This document shows positions 9,256-16,883 of a DNA stretch of 64,000 nucleotides, in pieces. Each line of letters begins with the position of its first letter. Position 1 is the first letter of the stretch. The notes below the pieces were generated by a model. That model had not been told where the DNA came from, did no database searches, and worked only from the letters and a program-made list of their open reading frames with translations. The DNA comes from Suilimivivens sp009774465 (GTDB lineage: Bacteria; Bacillota; Clostridia; Lachnospirales; Lachnospiraceae). The stretch spans positions 62,001 through 126,000 of the forward strand of contig CANDAE010000004.1 of the NCBI GenBank assembly GCA_947382645.1. The letters are read 5' to 3'. The position numbers were made by a program, and so were the translations under genes.

Positions 9256-10458
9256 TTATGGTTGAGGCAGGGTAACGCTGAAAGTGGTCATTTCATTTTC
9301 ACTGGATGCGTTTATGCTGCCTCCATGTAGTGTTACAATTTCTTTTGCAATGGCAAGCCCTAAGCCCGCACCTCCGGTGTTGGTGCTTCGGGCTTCATCC
9401 ATTCGGAAGAACTTTTCAAAAATGGCATTTAACTTTTCCTGTGGGATACTCTTTCCCTGATTGATAAAGCAGATAAAAATGTCTTTTTCCCGCTTGCCTG
9501 CATAAACTTTGATTGGGGAGTTGGGATAACTGTAGGATATGGCATTTTTCAGAATATTATTGAAAACCCTTGCCAGCTTGACGGAATCGCCATAAACAGT
9601 CAGATCCTCTTCTGCCTGTAGCTCTATGGTATTTCCATGATCGGAAAGAAGGGGATAAAATTCGTCAGTTAACTGTACCAGCATAAAGGACAGGTCAATG
9701 GTTTCTTTTTCAAGAATAATTTCCTGTAGATTATAACGGGTGATTTCAAAAAATTCATTGATCATTTTTTCAAGGCGAAGCGCCTTTTCCAGTGTAATAT
9801 GAATATATTTTTTCCGTTGTTTTTCCGGCATATCTGCCGCTTCTTCCAACAAATCCAAATAGCCGATCACAGAAGTGAGAGGTGTTTTTAAATCATGGGC
9901 AAGATAGGCAATCAGGTCGTTTTTCCGTTCTGTTTCTGTTTTTACTGCCTGCTCGTGACGCTGCATAGTGGATTTTAATTGTACAATCTGTGTGGCCACT
10001 TCAGCATAAGAAGGGGGAAACACATCATCAGAATCAATGTCATGATGAATATAGGCATGCAGCATCCGGCTGGTTCTTGAAATGGATTTGCGTACCTGCA
10101 GTCTGGCATAAAAATGTGCGGCCAGATAGACAGAGAGGACAAAAAGTACCAGAAGAAATAAAAACAAAGTGAGAAGAAAGTGTTTTAACTGGGGCCAGAT
10201 GGGTGTATATATAATTCTGATCTCGTTGGTTTTTGGATCTTTCAGGGATTCCATCTGGAAATAATTTTTAGAAAACCAGTCGAGAAATGAACCGTTGAGA
10301 ACCACATCTGTAAGATAGTAAATGCCATAGCCGATGCCCAGTGCAAGGCCAAGGAAGAGGATTAGCACTATGAAAAATTTTGTTTTATCCTTAGCCTTCA
10401 ATTTTGTACCCACACCCCCAGATAGTTTTAATGTATTTTGGATCTTCAAAAGAATCAT
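9256..10458 (-). CDS. Sensor histidine kinase, VanS-like
   Basis: A membrane sensor kinase of up to 400 residues. Two transmembrane helices (about 28-50 and 93-115) enclose a short extracytoplasmic loop, followed by a HAMP-like linker and a HisKA domain with the phosphorylated histidine at H188 in AYLAHDLKTPLTS. A HATPase domain has NILKNAISYS and GGAGLGLAIAKEI. It overlaps the 3' end of the upstream response regulator gene, so translation is probably coupled. The start is uncertain: ATG 10458 has no ribosome binding site, while GTG 10413 and TTG 10401 follow a GGGGGT sequence. The closest familiar relatives are VanS/VanR-type systems, but no glycopeptide-resistance genes are adjacent and the signal is unknown. 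Confidence 0.9.
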   Translation of the reverse strand: MILLKIQNTLKLSGGVGTKLKAKDKTKFFIVLILFLGLALGIGYGIYYLTDVVLNGSFLDWFSKNYFQMESLKDPKTNEIRIIYTPIWPQLKHFLLTLFLFLLVLFVLSVYLAAHFYARLQVRKSISRTSRMLHAYIHHDIDSDDVFPPSYAEVATQIVQLKSTMQRHEQAVKTETERKNDLIAYLAHDLKTPLTSVIGYLDLLEEAADMPEKQRKKYIHITLEKALRLEKMINEFFEITRYNLQEIILEKETIDLSFMLVQLTDEFYPLLSDHGNTIELQAEEDLTVYGDSVKLARVFNNILKNAISYSYPNSPIKVYAGKREKDIFICFINQGKSIPQEKLNAIFEKFFRMDEARSTNTGGAGLGLAIAKEIVTLHGGSINASSENEMTTFSVTLPQP

Positions 10459-11092
10459 TCATTTTTTCACGCAGATGCCTGATATGCACTGTGATGGTGT
10501 TGTTGCTTTTGCTGAAATATTCTTCACCCCAGACGGAATGGAACAGTTCTTCCGCGCTGATAACCTGACCTTTTTTCTGACACAGAACATAAAGAATCGT
10601 AAATTCCGTGGGGGTTAAGGATAAAGGCCTTTCATCCAGGGTGCATTCATGGGTTAAATTGTTCAGCATAAGCCCGCCATGAATGATGATGTTTGAATCA
10701 TCATTATTAGCCGAGATCTGATTATATTTTTTATATCTTCGAAGCTGCGCTTTTACCCGGGCAATCAGCTCTAAGGGACGGAAGGGCTTGGTCATGTAAT
10801 CGTCAGCGCCCAAGGTCAGTCCGGTGATCTTATCAGTTTCAGCTTCCTTGGCAGTAAGCATGATAATAGGGTAATTGTGATGCTCCCTGATTTTCTGGCA
10901 GAGCTTAAAACCATCCATCCCCGGCATCATAACATCTAAAATGGCAAGGTCAAACTCCATTGTTTCTGCAAGACGACAGGCTTCTATGGGATCATAAAAA
11001 GAATAGACGGTATAATCGTCACTTTGTAAATAGAGGGTAATTAAATCTGTAATTTCTTTTTCGTCATCAACAACTAGTATTTTTTCACTCAT
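10391..11092 (-). CDS. OmpR/PhoB family response regulator, VanR-like
   Basis: A 233-residue response regulator paired with the histidine kinase that follows it. The receiver domain has the acidic pocket at D9/D10 (VVDDE) and the phosphoacceptor D53 in ILDVMMPGMDG, with the conserved lysine in MTKPFRP. The C-terminal winged helix (residues about 130-230) carries LTPTEFTILYVL and the recognition segment NTITVHIRHLREK. A TATACCTCC-type site precedes the start on the minus strand, and a near-consensus sigma-A promoter lies 19-47 bp upstream. The pair probably forms a two-gene operon. The target genes are not evident in this window. Confidence 0.94.
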   Translation of the reverse strand: MSEKILVVDDEKEITDLITLYLQSDDYTVYSFYDPIEACRLAETMEFDLAILDVMMPGMDGFKLCQKIREHHNYPIIMLTAKEAETDKITGLTLGADDYMTKPFRPLELIARVKAQLRRYKKYNQISANNDDSNIIIHGGLMLNNLTHECTLDERPLSLTPTEFTILYVLCQKKGQVISAEELFHSVWGEEYFSKSNNTITVHIRHLREKMNDSFEDPKYIKTIWGCGYKIEG

Positions 11093-11110
11093 AAGTATAC
11101 CTCCATAAAA

Positions 11111-11139
11111 ATATTATAATAAATGGAGAAGCATGTCAA
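11111..11139 (-). promoter_or_regulatory. Sigma-A promoter of the two-component operon
   Basis: On the minus strand, a perfect TTGACA (11139-11134) and TAATAT (11116-11111) are separated by exactly 17 bp. The ribosome binding site TGGAGG follows directly, giving a very short leader. Confidence 0.8.
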
Positions 11140-11158
11140 TTACACATGTTATAAGTTG

Positions 11159-11187
11159 TAGACATTTATGTGTGTAATAAGTATAAT
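11159..11187 (+). promoter_or_regulatory. Predicted promoter for the gene at 11298
   Basis: TAGACA (11159-11164) and TATAAT (11182-11187) are separated by 17 bp. It is divergent from the response-regulator promoter, with only 19 bp between the two -35 boxes, so a regulator bound here could affect both directions. Confidence 0.6.
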
Positions 11188-11208
11188 GAAATTCTAAAGG
11201 ATTTCACT

Positions 11209-11246
11209 CCCGTGGGCAACGGGCAGGCGGACATGCCGGCATGTCC
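11209..11246 (+). promoter_or_regulatory. Two adjacent hairpins in the 5' leader
   Basis: CCCGT/ACGGG (11209-11223) is followed at once by a perfect 18-bp palindrome at 11229-11246 with half-site GGACATGCC. Both lie between the predicted transcription start and the ribosome binding site of the 11298 gene, and no T-run follows. They could be an RNA structure or a dimeric-protein operator. Confidence 0.5.
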
Positions 11247-11297
11247 ATTTGTCCAAGTTGCAGGGAATGTGACAACAGTACGGAAAGAAGGAGCAGT

Positions 11298-11672
11298 ATG
11301 GAGCAGAATAATGTAATGGAGTGGATAAGGAATTTATGTACATATGCAGGGGAAAGCAATATATTTGCGGAGGAATTTTTTCAAAAATTAATGCAGAATA
11401 AAGAAGTTTATGAAGAATTTGTCTACTTTATGGAAAACGGAAATTTTGCCTGCAGAACAAATGTGGAGGGATATACGGTGGTGGATGTAATGATCTGGCA
11501 GATGGATCATTTTAAGGCAAGACTGGATCAGGATAACAGCGGCACCAGGCAAAATGGGGACAGGATGGTCCTGCTGGCCTTCAATACATTTTTAGATATG
11601 GCAAAAGAGCCTGATCAGTATATTCGGAAAATGCAGGGGGAGACGGGGACGGATTATCCGGAGAAGTATTAG
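11298..11672 (+). CDS. Small acidic protein of unknown function
   Basis: A predicted cytoplasmic protein of 124 residues that I do not recognise. The start at 11298 follows a GAAGGAGCAG ribosome binding site; an in-frame extension to ATG 11241 would read through the leader palindrome and is less likely. The sequence is mostly helical and rich in Glu, Asp, Met and aromatic residues (for example EEFFQKLMQNKEVYEEFVYF), with no signal peptide, no membrane segment and a single cysteine. It is divergent from the VanRS-like operon and ends just before a repeat array. A role linked to the two-component system is possible but unsupported. Confidence 0.7.
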   Translation: MEQNNVMEWIRNLCTYAGESNIFAEEFFQKLMQNKEVYEEFVYFMENGNFACRTNVEGYTVVDVMIWQMDHFKARLDQDNSGTRQNGDRMVLLAFNTFLDMAKEPDQYIRKMQGETGTDYPEKY

Positions 11673-11729
11673 GAGAGTATGGGAAGGAAGTAGTGGGGAC
11701 GGGGAATAGTTCAGCTTCAGTACTTCGCA

Positions 11730-12405
11730 GCTCACAGTTCAGTGCTCATTCATTCGTAAAAGCGTCTGCTTGCGTAGCCGGCGCCGCTTAAAGCGGCTCA
11801 CCTTTTACTTCATTAATGGGCGCTCCGCTCATGAAAAAATGATAACAGTGCTTTGGATGCGAGCATCCACGCCCAATTATCATTTTTCATTCGTAGTCCA
11901 CAGTTCAGCCGCCCATTCATTCGTAAAAGCGTCTGCTTGCGCAGCCGGCGCCGCTTAAAGCGGCTCACCTTTTACTTCATTAATGGGCGCTCCGCTCATG
12001 AAAAAATGATAACAGTGCTTTGGATGCGAGCATCCACGCCCAATTATCATTTTTCATTCGTAGTCCACAGTTCAGCCGCCCATTCATTCGTAAAAGCGTC
12101 TGCTTGCGCAGCCGGCGCCGCTTAAAGCGGCTCACCTTTTACTTCATTAATGGGCGCTCCGCTCATGAAAAAATGATAACAGTGCTTTGGATGCGAGCAT
12201 CCACGCCCAATTATCATTTTTCATTCGTAGTCCACAGTTCAGCCGCCCATTCATTCGTAAAAGCGTCTGCTTGCGCAGCCGGCGCCGCTTAAAGCGGCTC
12301 ACCTTTTACTTCATTAATGGGCGCTCCGCTCATGAAAAAATGATAACAGTGCTTTGGATGCGAGCATCCACGCCCAATTATCATTTTTTCATGGCTGAAC
12401 TGTGG
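11730..12405. repeat. Four-copy 167-bp tandem repeat of paired hairpins
   Basis: Copies begin at 11745, 11912, 12079 and 12246, with an exact period of 167 bp. Copies 2-4 look almost identical; copy 1 has a few changes and copy 4 is truncated near 12391. Each unit holds two large inverted repeats. In copy 2 these are 11912-11987 (outer arms CCCATT/AATGGG, inner GTAAAAG/CTTTTAC and GCCGCTT/AAGCGGC) and 11999-12056 (TGAAAAAATGATAA against TTATCATTTTTCA, with inner GGATGC/GCATCC). The last 13 bp, 12393-12405, are an inverted copy of the CCACAGTTCAGCC found in each unit. The array fills the gap between two convergent genes. Open reading frames inside it are an artefact of the repetition. Confidence 0.92.
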
Positions 12406-12406
12406 G

Positions 12407-13111
12407 CTAAAAGTGTAGTCTTCTTCTGACTGCATCGCGTAAGCGGCGTCTTGACAGGACGGTAATCAGGGCGATTGCAATAACGCTGCATACAGTAAGA
12501 ACGATTGCCGACCACATTAATTTAAGGGGCGAATCTGTGTAATTGTCAATTAACAGCTCAATGCCCACGCATAGTATGGCAGCTTCCAGAAAGAAATAGA
12601 GCGCGGTGGTGATATAGGAAACAGGAAAAGAACGGAGTAAAAGTGCAAATATTTCTATTAGTATTGTTACCAGCAATGTAATCGGAAGCGCCAGTTCATG
12701 AAACCATCTGTCGGAGGCGGTGTTAAAGGTAATCATATACAGGTAAAAACCTGCGGCGATACCGTCGAACAGCAGGGAAATGTAAATGGGAAGCCGGGTA
12801 TAGACAAGCACCGGAATAAGCACCACAAATAAAATCAGACAGGCGCCGATAATAAATAATGACCAGGGTGTCTGGGAAAATACAAAAAGATTCAGTAAAA
12901 GGCAGCATAAGGAGGTGGCGGTCAAGGAAATTGTAGAAAGTATTGCCAGATCCTTTCTTTTTACCACATCTACCTGCCCGCGTTCTTTGGGGTAAGGAGA
13001 AGTCCTGGTAATCGCTTCCAGTTTGGAAGGATTAATTACAGGAGTATTACAAAGCGGGCACTTCCCAAGGGAAGCATCCAGCTCGACACCGCAGTTTACA
13101 CAATATGACAT
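12407..13111 (-). CDS. Zinc-ribbon membrane protein, DUF6320-like
   Basis: A 234-residue protein with an N-terminal zinc ribbon (CVNC and CPLC at residues 4-7 and 18-21, expected to bind one Zn), a linker to about residue 50, then about six transmembrane helices and a short Arg-rich cytoplasmic tail. This architecture, next to a condensation-type acyltransferase and an alpha/beta hydrolase, matches what I know as DUF6320 proteins of Clostridia; the domain name is from memory. The start is ATG 13111 with an AAAGGAAT site. It lies downstream of the acyltransferase on the same strand, but a MITE-like element separates the two. Function is unknown; a scaffold or transport role in making an acylated surface molecule is speculative. 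Confidence 0.82.
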   Translation of the reverse strand: MSYCVNCGVELDASLGKCPLCNTPVINPSKLEAITRTSPYPKERGQVDVVKRKDLAILSTISLTATSLCCLLLNLFVFSQTPWSLFIIGACLILFVVLIPVLVYTRLPIYISLLFDGIAAGFYLYMITFNTASDRWFHELALPITLLVTILIEIFALLLRSFPVSYITTALYFFLEAAILCVGIELLIDNYTDSPLKLMWSAIVLTVCSVIAIALITVLSRRRLRDAVRRRLHF

Positions 13112-13164
13112 AGTTTAATTCCTTTCTTTTATAACTTAAGTAATTGCTTTAGATAAGGTAGAGG

Positions 13165-13356
13165 GAATATTCAGATAATATTTCTGTGAAAAGCCTTATG
13201 CACCATGTAGTCAAGACAATAGAAGGCAGGAGGGACATTTCCCGACTGACTTCTGCTTTTAACATAAGGATGGTGCGCGAAGCGGGACATCCGTTGTTTG
13301 GCTTGCCGGAATGCCTGGTGCAACAGGATTTGAACAGAAATATTATCTGAATATTC
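13165..13356. mobile_element. MITE-like element with 23-bp terminal inverted repeats
   Basis: A 192-bp non-coding element bounded by perfect 23-bp inverted repeats, 13165-13187 and 13334-13356. The outer half reads GAATATTCAG. Flanking ATAAGGT/ACCTTAT extend the symmetry beyond the repeats with a small size difference. A related truncated copy is at 1-125 in inverted orientation, and a short fragment of the interior recurs at 34151-34199. It contains no transposase, so movement would need one supplied in trans. It lies between two genes of the same orientation. Confidence 0.75.
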
Positions 13357-13382
13357 ATTTACCTTATACGCTTTGCCATTTT

Positions 13383-14744
13383 CTAAATGTGATTAAAGAA
13401 TGTATCTAAATCTTCCCGGTTACTTTCAATGGTTACATGAACCCCATCAGCAACCAGTTTCCTGAAAAAGTATCGTTCCACATCAGTTTCCATAATGTTG
13501 CTGGCAAAGTTAATGGTAAGCGTATCTTCAAAGCTGATTATGGCACAGTTGGTGCGGGAGGAAAAGGGCTGCCCCATGTAGATATCAAAGCGGTCAATAA
13601 AGGGCAGCATGTCTTCCGGAACTTTAAGCGCTCCCATGTTGGTAAGGCCGGCGGAAGAATTTTTATCCTGAACTTTGGTATAAAACTGCCGCACCACAAA
13701 ATCCTTGATGAAAAGAGGAACCACCCGGATAAAGGAGTTTTGCTGGGTACGTGCGTTGGTGGTAATATCTCCTTTTAAAAATTTTTCGTTGATATAGTAA
13801 CGCATATAGTTATGAACCTGAATTACGATTTCCTCAAAACTGTATTCGCCAAGCCTTGGATCAATGGAAGGATAAACCATAGTAATAAAATTGCGCAGGG
13901 TTTTTGAGGGGAAAAAACGTCTTAAATTTACCGGCATGGCAATCTTAACCGGCCGCAGATGTATGTGGCGCTCTTTCTTTTGCTTTTGAAGCAGGGCATA
14001 TAAAAGCACCGCATTCAAGTATTCGGTAATGGTTGCATTGTATTTTTTTGCGACAGCCATTACCTGTTTGACAGACAAAATACCGTCAATTACATTGAAG
14101 GTATAAAATGGCTCTCTGGTGCCTCTGACTCTGTAGGTCTTTTCTCCCGGGCGGGGCGGACATACTTTGGCATTGGCGTAGCGCATATAGGCATCTTCCA
14201 GCTCCTCGGGATCAGGCGGCTCATTTACGTCTTTGACAAAATACTGATTGGAGATCTGATGTCCCAAAAGTCTTAAGTATACAGCAGTGATTGTCTGCAG
14301 CACATACATACCGCCGGTACCGTCGCCAAGGCAGTGATGCGCCTCTAAGGAAATTCTGCAGCCATAATAATAAATCCGCAGCAGATAACGATTGCCGGCT
14401 TTAAAGGGCATAGGCATGCAAAAATTGCGGATATCCTTCTGAACAAAGGGGCCGGGGCGGTTGTTTGGCTCCAGATAACGCCAGAACAATCCCTTCCGGA
14501 TTGCAGTTTTATAGGTGGGAAAACGGGTGAGAGCAACATTTACCGCCTGCTGCAGGATATCTGGCTTTACAGGTTCCTTTAAAACAACGGATAACCGGTA
14601 GACAGAAGAAAAATCCCTTCTTTGCAGGGTAGGATAAACGATAGCGGACAAATCAAGTTTGTACCAGATTTTAGGCTCCTGGCGATTGCCTTTTTTTGTA
14701 TTTTTCAAATAAAAATTTCCTTTATGCTTCATATATTTTGCCAA
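13383..14744 (-). CDS. Condensation/alcohol acetyltransferase-like acyltransferase
   Basis: A 453-residue protein of the CoA-dependent acyltransferase superfamily (NRPS condensation, PapA, wax-ester synthase and alcohol acetyltransferase relatives). The diagnostic HHxxxDG motif is present as HHCLGDG at residues 136-142, and a second core region lies around the segment TNARTQQNSFIRVVPLFIKD. There is no signal peptide or carrier-protein domain. It is expected to transfer an acyl group to an alcohol or amine acceptor. The start is either TTG 14744 or ATG 14732; neither has a good ribosome binding site. The neighbours, a DUF6320-like protein and a divergent alpha/beta hydrolase, suggest a small acylation/deacylation pathway of unknown product. 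Confidence 0.83.
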   Translation of the reverse strand: MAKYMKHKGNFYLKNTKKGNRQEPKIWYKLDLSAIVYPTLQRRDFSSVYRLSVVLKEPVKPDILQQAVNVALTRFPTYKTAIRKGLFWRYLEPNNRPGPFVQKDIRNFCMPMPFKAGNRYLLRIYYYGCRISLEAHHCLGDGTGGMYVLQTITAVYLRLLGHQISNQYFVKDVNEPPDPEELEDAYMRYANAKVCPPRPGEKTYRVRGTREPFYTFNVIDGILSVKQVMAVAKKYNATITEYLNAVLLYALLQKQKKERHIHLRPVKIAMPVNLRRFFPSKTLRNFITMVYPSIDPRLGEYSFEEIVIQVHNYMRYYINEKFLKGDITTNARTQQNSFIRVVPLFIKDFVVRQFYTKVQDKNSSAGLTNMGALKVPEDMLPFIDRFDIYMGQPFSSRTNCAIISFEDTLTINFASNIMETDVERYFFRKLVADGVHVTIESNREDLDTFFNHI

Positions 14745-14846
14745 TTGTTTAAGGGAATTGTTTTAGATATAAGTTAGTATACCACAAAACAAAAAGAATG
14801 TGTTAAAATAGGAAAGAAACTTTGAAAAGGAGTATAAGTTACAGTT

Positions 14847-15761
14847 ATGGCAAGGAATCAGAACAGGATGGCCCTGATCAGGAAAGTACATGGAATGATA
14901 GACAACCAGGATCTTGAAAAGCACCGTCATTCTCAGGATCAGGTGGGCGCTCTTTTGGGCAGTTCAAAAGAACGGGTGATTCAGAGTGTAAAAATCGGAG
15001 ATATGGACGGGGAATGGGTATCTGTCAACCGGGTTCATATGAAAAAATATGTAATTTTATACTGTCATGGAGGAGGATATTCTACCGGAAGCAGTCTGTA
15101 TGCAAGGATTTTAACCACCAAGCTGGCAGAAAGTACCTCTATGGACGTACTTTGCTTTGATTATCGCCTTGCGCCGGAAAATCCTTATCCGGCAGCCTGT
15201 GAAGACGCTATGAAAGCATGGGATTATCTGATGCTTTTAGGGTATGGGGCGAGAGATGTGATTGTAGCAGGGGATTCCGCCGGCGGTAATCTGGCATTGT
15301 CCCTGGTGCATAAATTAAAACAGCAAAAACGTCTGCTGCCCAGAGGACTGGTACTTTTATCGCCCTGGACAGATCTCACATCCTCAGGAAAAACACATGA
15401 AACAAGAGCGGGGGTAGATCCTGTTCTGGATGCGGAATATTTAAAACGGATGATTCGTAATTATGTGAAATCCGGGGTTAAGGAGGATGGAGAACCAAAA
15501 GAAGAAGATTTGAAAGATCCCATGATATCCCCATTGTTTGGAGAATTTTCCGGTTTTCCGCCAACTTATATTCAGGCAGGAGACAATGAAATTCTTTTGT
15601 CAGATTCTCTTATGCTTCACGAAAAGATGGTACAGGCCAATGTGCCCGTTAAGATAGATGTTTTTAAAGGAATGTGGCATGTATTTCAGATGTCCCCCTT
15701 TAAAACAGCATATGAAGCAATGGAAAAAAATGCCGAATTTATTTTTGATATCTGTCGTTGA
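14847..15761 (+). CDS. Alpha/beta hydrolase, HSL-type esterase
   Basis: A 304-residue esterase of the hormone-sensitive-lipase (bacterial family IV) group. The oxyanion motif HGGG is at residues 74-77, the nucleophile elbow GDSAGG has S144, and the catalytic acid and histidine are probably the Asp in QAGDNEILL and the His in MWHVF near residue 280. The family marker YRLAPENPYPAA is intact. It has no signal peptide, so it is cytoplasmic and probably hydrolyses short acyl or acetyl esters. It is transcribed divergently from the acyltransferase gene across about 100 bp, which suggests opposing or sequential acylation chemistry. The AAAAGGAG ribosome binding site is 14 bp from the ATG, a long spacing. 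Confidence 0.9.
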   Translation: MARNQNRMALIRKVHGMIDNQDLEKHRHSQDQVGALLGSSKERVIQSVKIGDMDGEWVSVNRVHMKKYVILYCHGGGYSTGSSLYARILTTKLAESTSMDVLCFDYRLAPENPYPAACEDAMKAWDYLMLLGYGARDVIVAGDSAGGNLALSLVHKLKQQKRLLPRGLVLLSPWTDLTSSGKTHETRAGVDPVLDAEYLKRMIRNYVKSGVKEDGEPKEEDLKDPMISPLFGEFSGFPPTYIQAGDNEILLSDSLMLHEKMVQANVPVKIDVFKGMWHVFQMSPFKTAYEAMEKNAEFIFDICR

Positions 15762-15834
15762 AAAAAGGAATTTAATTATTTGTACCGAATAATGATATTA
15801 GGAAGTTCTTTGAGTGGGAAAGCAGGAGCTATAA

Positions 15835-16839
15835 ATGAACATACGAGAAAATCTGGAACAGCTTGAAATGGAATATTTAAGTCCTTATGCTGCTCATAGT
15901 GCAGCTTCAAGAGGAAGGCTGCGCAGGGAGGATGAGTGTGATATCCGCCCCGTTTATCAACGTGACAGGGATCGGATTCTGCATTCTAAATCCTTTAGAA
16001 GGCTGAAAGATAAAACCCAGGTTTTTTTATCCCCGGAGGGAGATCACTACAGAACAAGGCTTACCCATACGCTGGAGGTGTCTCAGAATGCAAGAACCAT
16101 AGCCAAGGCGCTTCGCATGAATGAAGATCTGGTTGAGGCCATTGCACTTGGCCATGATCTTGGCCATACGCCTTTTGGTCATGCCGGGGAAAGAGCTTTA
16201 AACGCAGTTTGTCCTTATGGATTTTGCCATAGTGATCAAAGTGTGAGAACAGTGGATCTTCTTGAAAAGAATGGTCAGGGACTAAATCTGACAATGGAAG
16301 TCAGGGATGGAATACGAAATCACCAGACCAAGGGAATGCCATTTACACTGGAAGGAAGGATTGTCCGTTTTTCAGATAAAATTGCCTATATTCATCATGA
16401 TATGGATGATGCCATCAGGGCAGGTATTTTAAAGGAATCGGATGTGCCAAAGGAAATTGGAGATGTGATTGGCTATACCACCGGAGAGCGGCTGGATCAC
16501 TTTATTCATGATCTGGTATCTACCAGCTATGAAAAAGATGATATTATGATGTCCCCTCCTGTTTCTGAGGCAATGAAGAATCTTCGCAGATTCATGTTTG
16601 AGAGAGTTTACCAGAATAAGGATGCCAAAAGTGAAGAGGGTAAGGCGGAAATGCTGATACAGACGCTTTATAATTATTACAGGCATCATTTGGAGAAGCT
16701 GCCGGAGGATTATGGAAATTTAATCAGACGGGGTGAGGCGGAGGAATTGGTGGTTTGTGATTACATAGGCGCCATGACGGATCGCTTTGCAATTGCAAAG
16801 TATGAGGAAATTTATATTCCAAAGTCCTGGCATGGATAA
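15835..16839 (+). CDS. dgt: Deoxyguanosinetriphosphate triphosphohydrolase-like protein
   Basis: A 334-residue HD-domain enzyme that hydrolyses dNTPs to deoxynucleosides and triphosphate, helping keep nucleotide pools balanced. The metal-binding motif is complete: H78 in RLTHTLEVSQ, then H107-D108 in GHDLGHTPFGH, with the later aspartate in FSDKIAYIHHD. The N-terminal segment RPVYQRDRDRILHSKSFRRLKDKTQV is characteristic of the dGTPase-like group. The length fits the shorter Firmicutes type rather than the 500-residue E. coli Dgt. It is the first gene of a replication/transcription operon with dnaG and rpoD, an arrangement common in Clostridia. Confidence 0.94.
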   Translation: MNIRENLEQLEMEYLSPYAAHSAASRGRLRREDECDIRPVYQRDRDRILHSKSFRRLKDKTQVFLSPEGDHYRTRLTHTLEVSQNARTIAKALRMNEDLVEAIALGHDLGHTPFGHAGERALNAVCPYGFCHSDQSVRTVDLLEKNGQGLNLTMEVRDGIRNHQTKGMPFTLEGRIVRFSDKIAYIHHDMDDAIRAGILKESDVPKEIGDVIGYTTGERLDHFIHDLVSTSYEKDDIMMSPPVSEAMKNLRRFMFERVYQNKDAKSEEGKAEMLIQTLYNYYRHHLEKLPEDYGNLIRRGEAEELVVCDYIGAMTDRFAIAKYEEIYIPKSWHG

Positions 16840-16883
16840 TGATATGTTTTCAGGGCAGTGCATGTGGGAAAGGCATAGGAAAA

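Noticed and set aside
9256..11092. Glycopeptide-resistance regulatory operon
   Set aside because: The two-component pair is VanRS-like in sequence style only; no vanHAX, vanY or similar resistance genes follow.
11730..12405. CRISPR-like array
   Set aside because: The whole 167-bp unit is repeated without variable spacers, and no cas genes are nearby.
11770..12429. Several 60-90-residue reading frames with nearly the same protein sequence
   Set aside because: They are copies of one reading of the 167-bp repeat. The period is not a multiple of three, so the frame shifts at each unit, and there are no ribosome binding sites.
13149..13358. 69-residue minus-strand reading frame across the MITE-like element
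   Set aside because: It spans both terminal repeats and has no ribosome binding site; a related reading in the 1-125 copy reflects shared DNA, not a protein.
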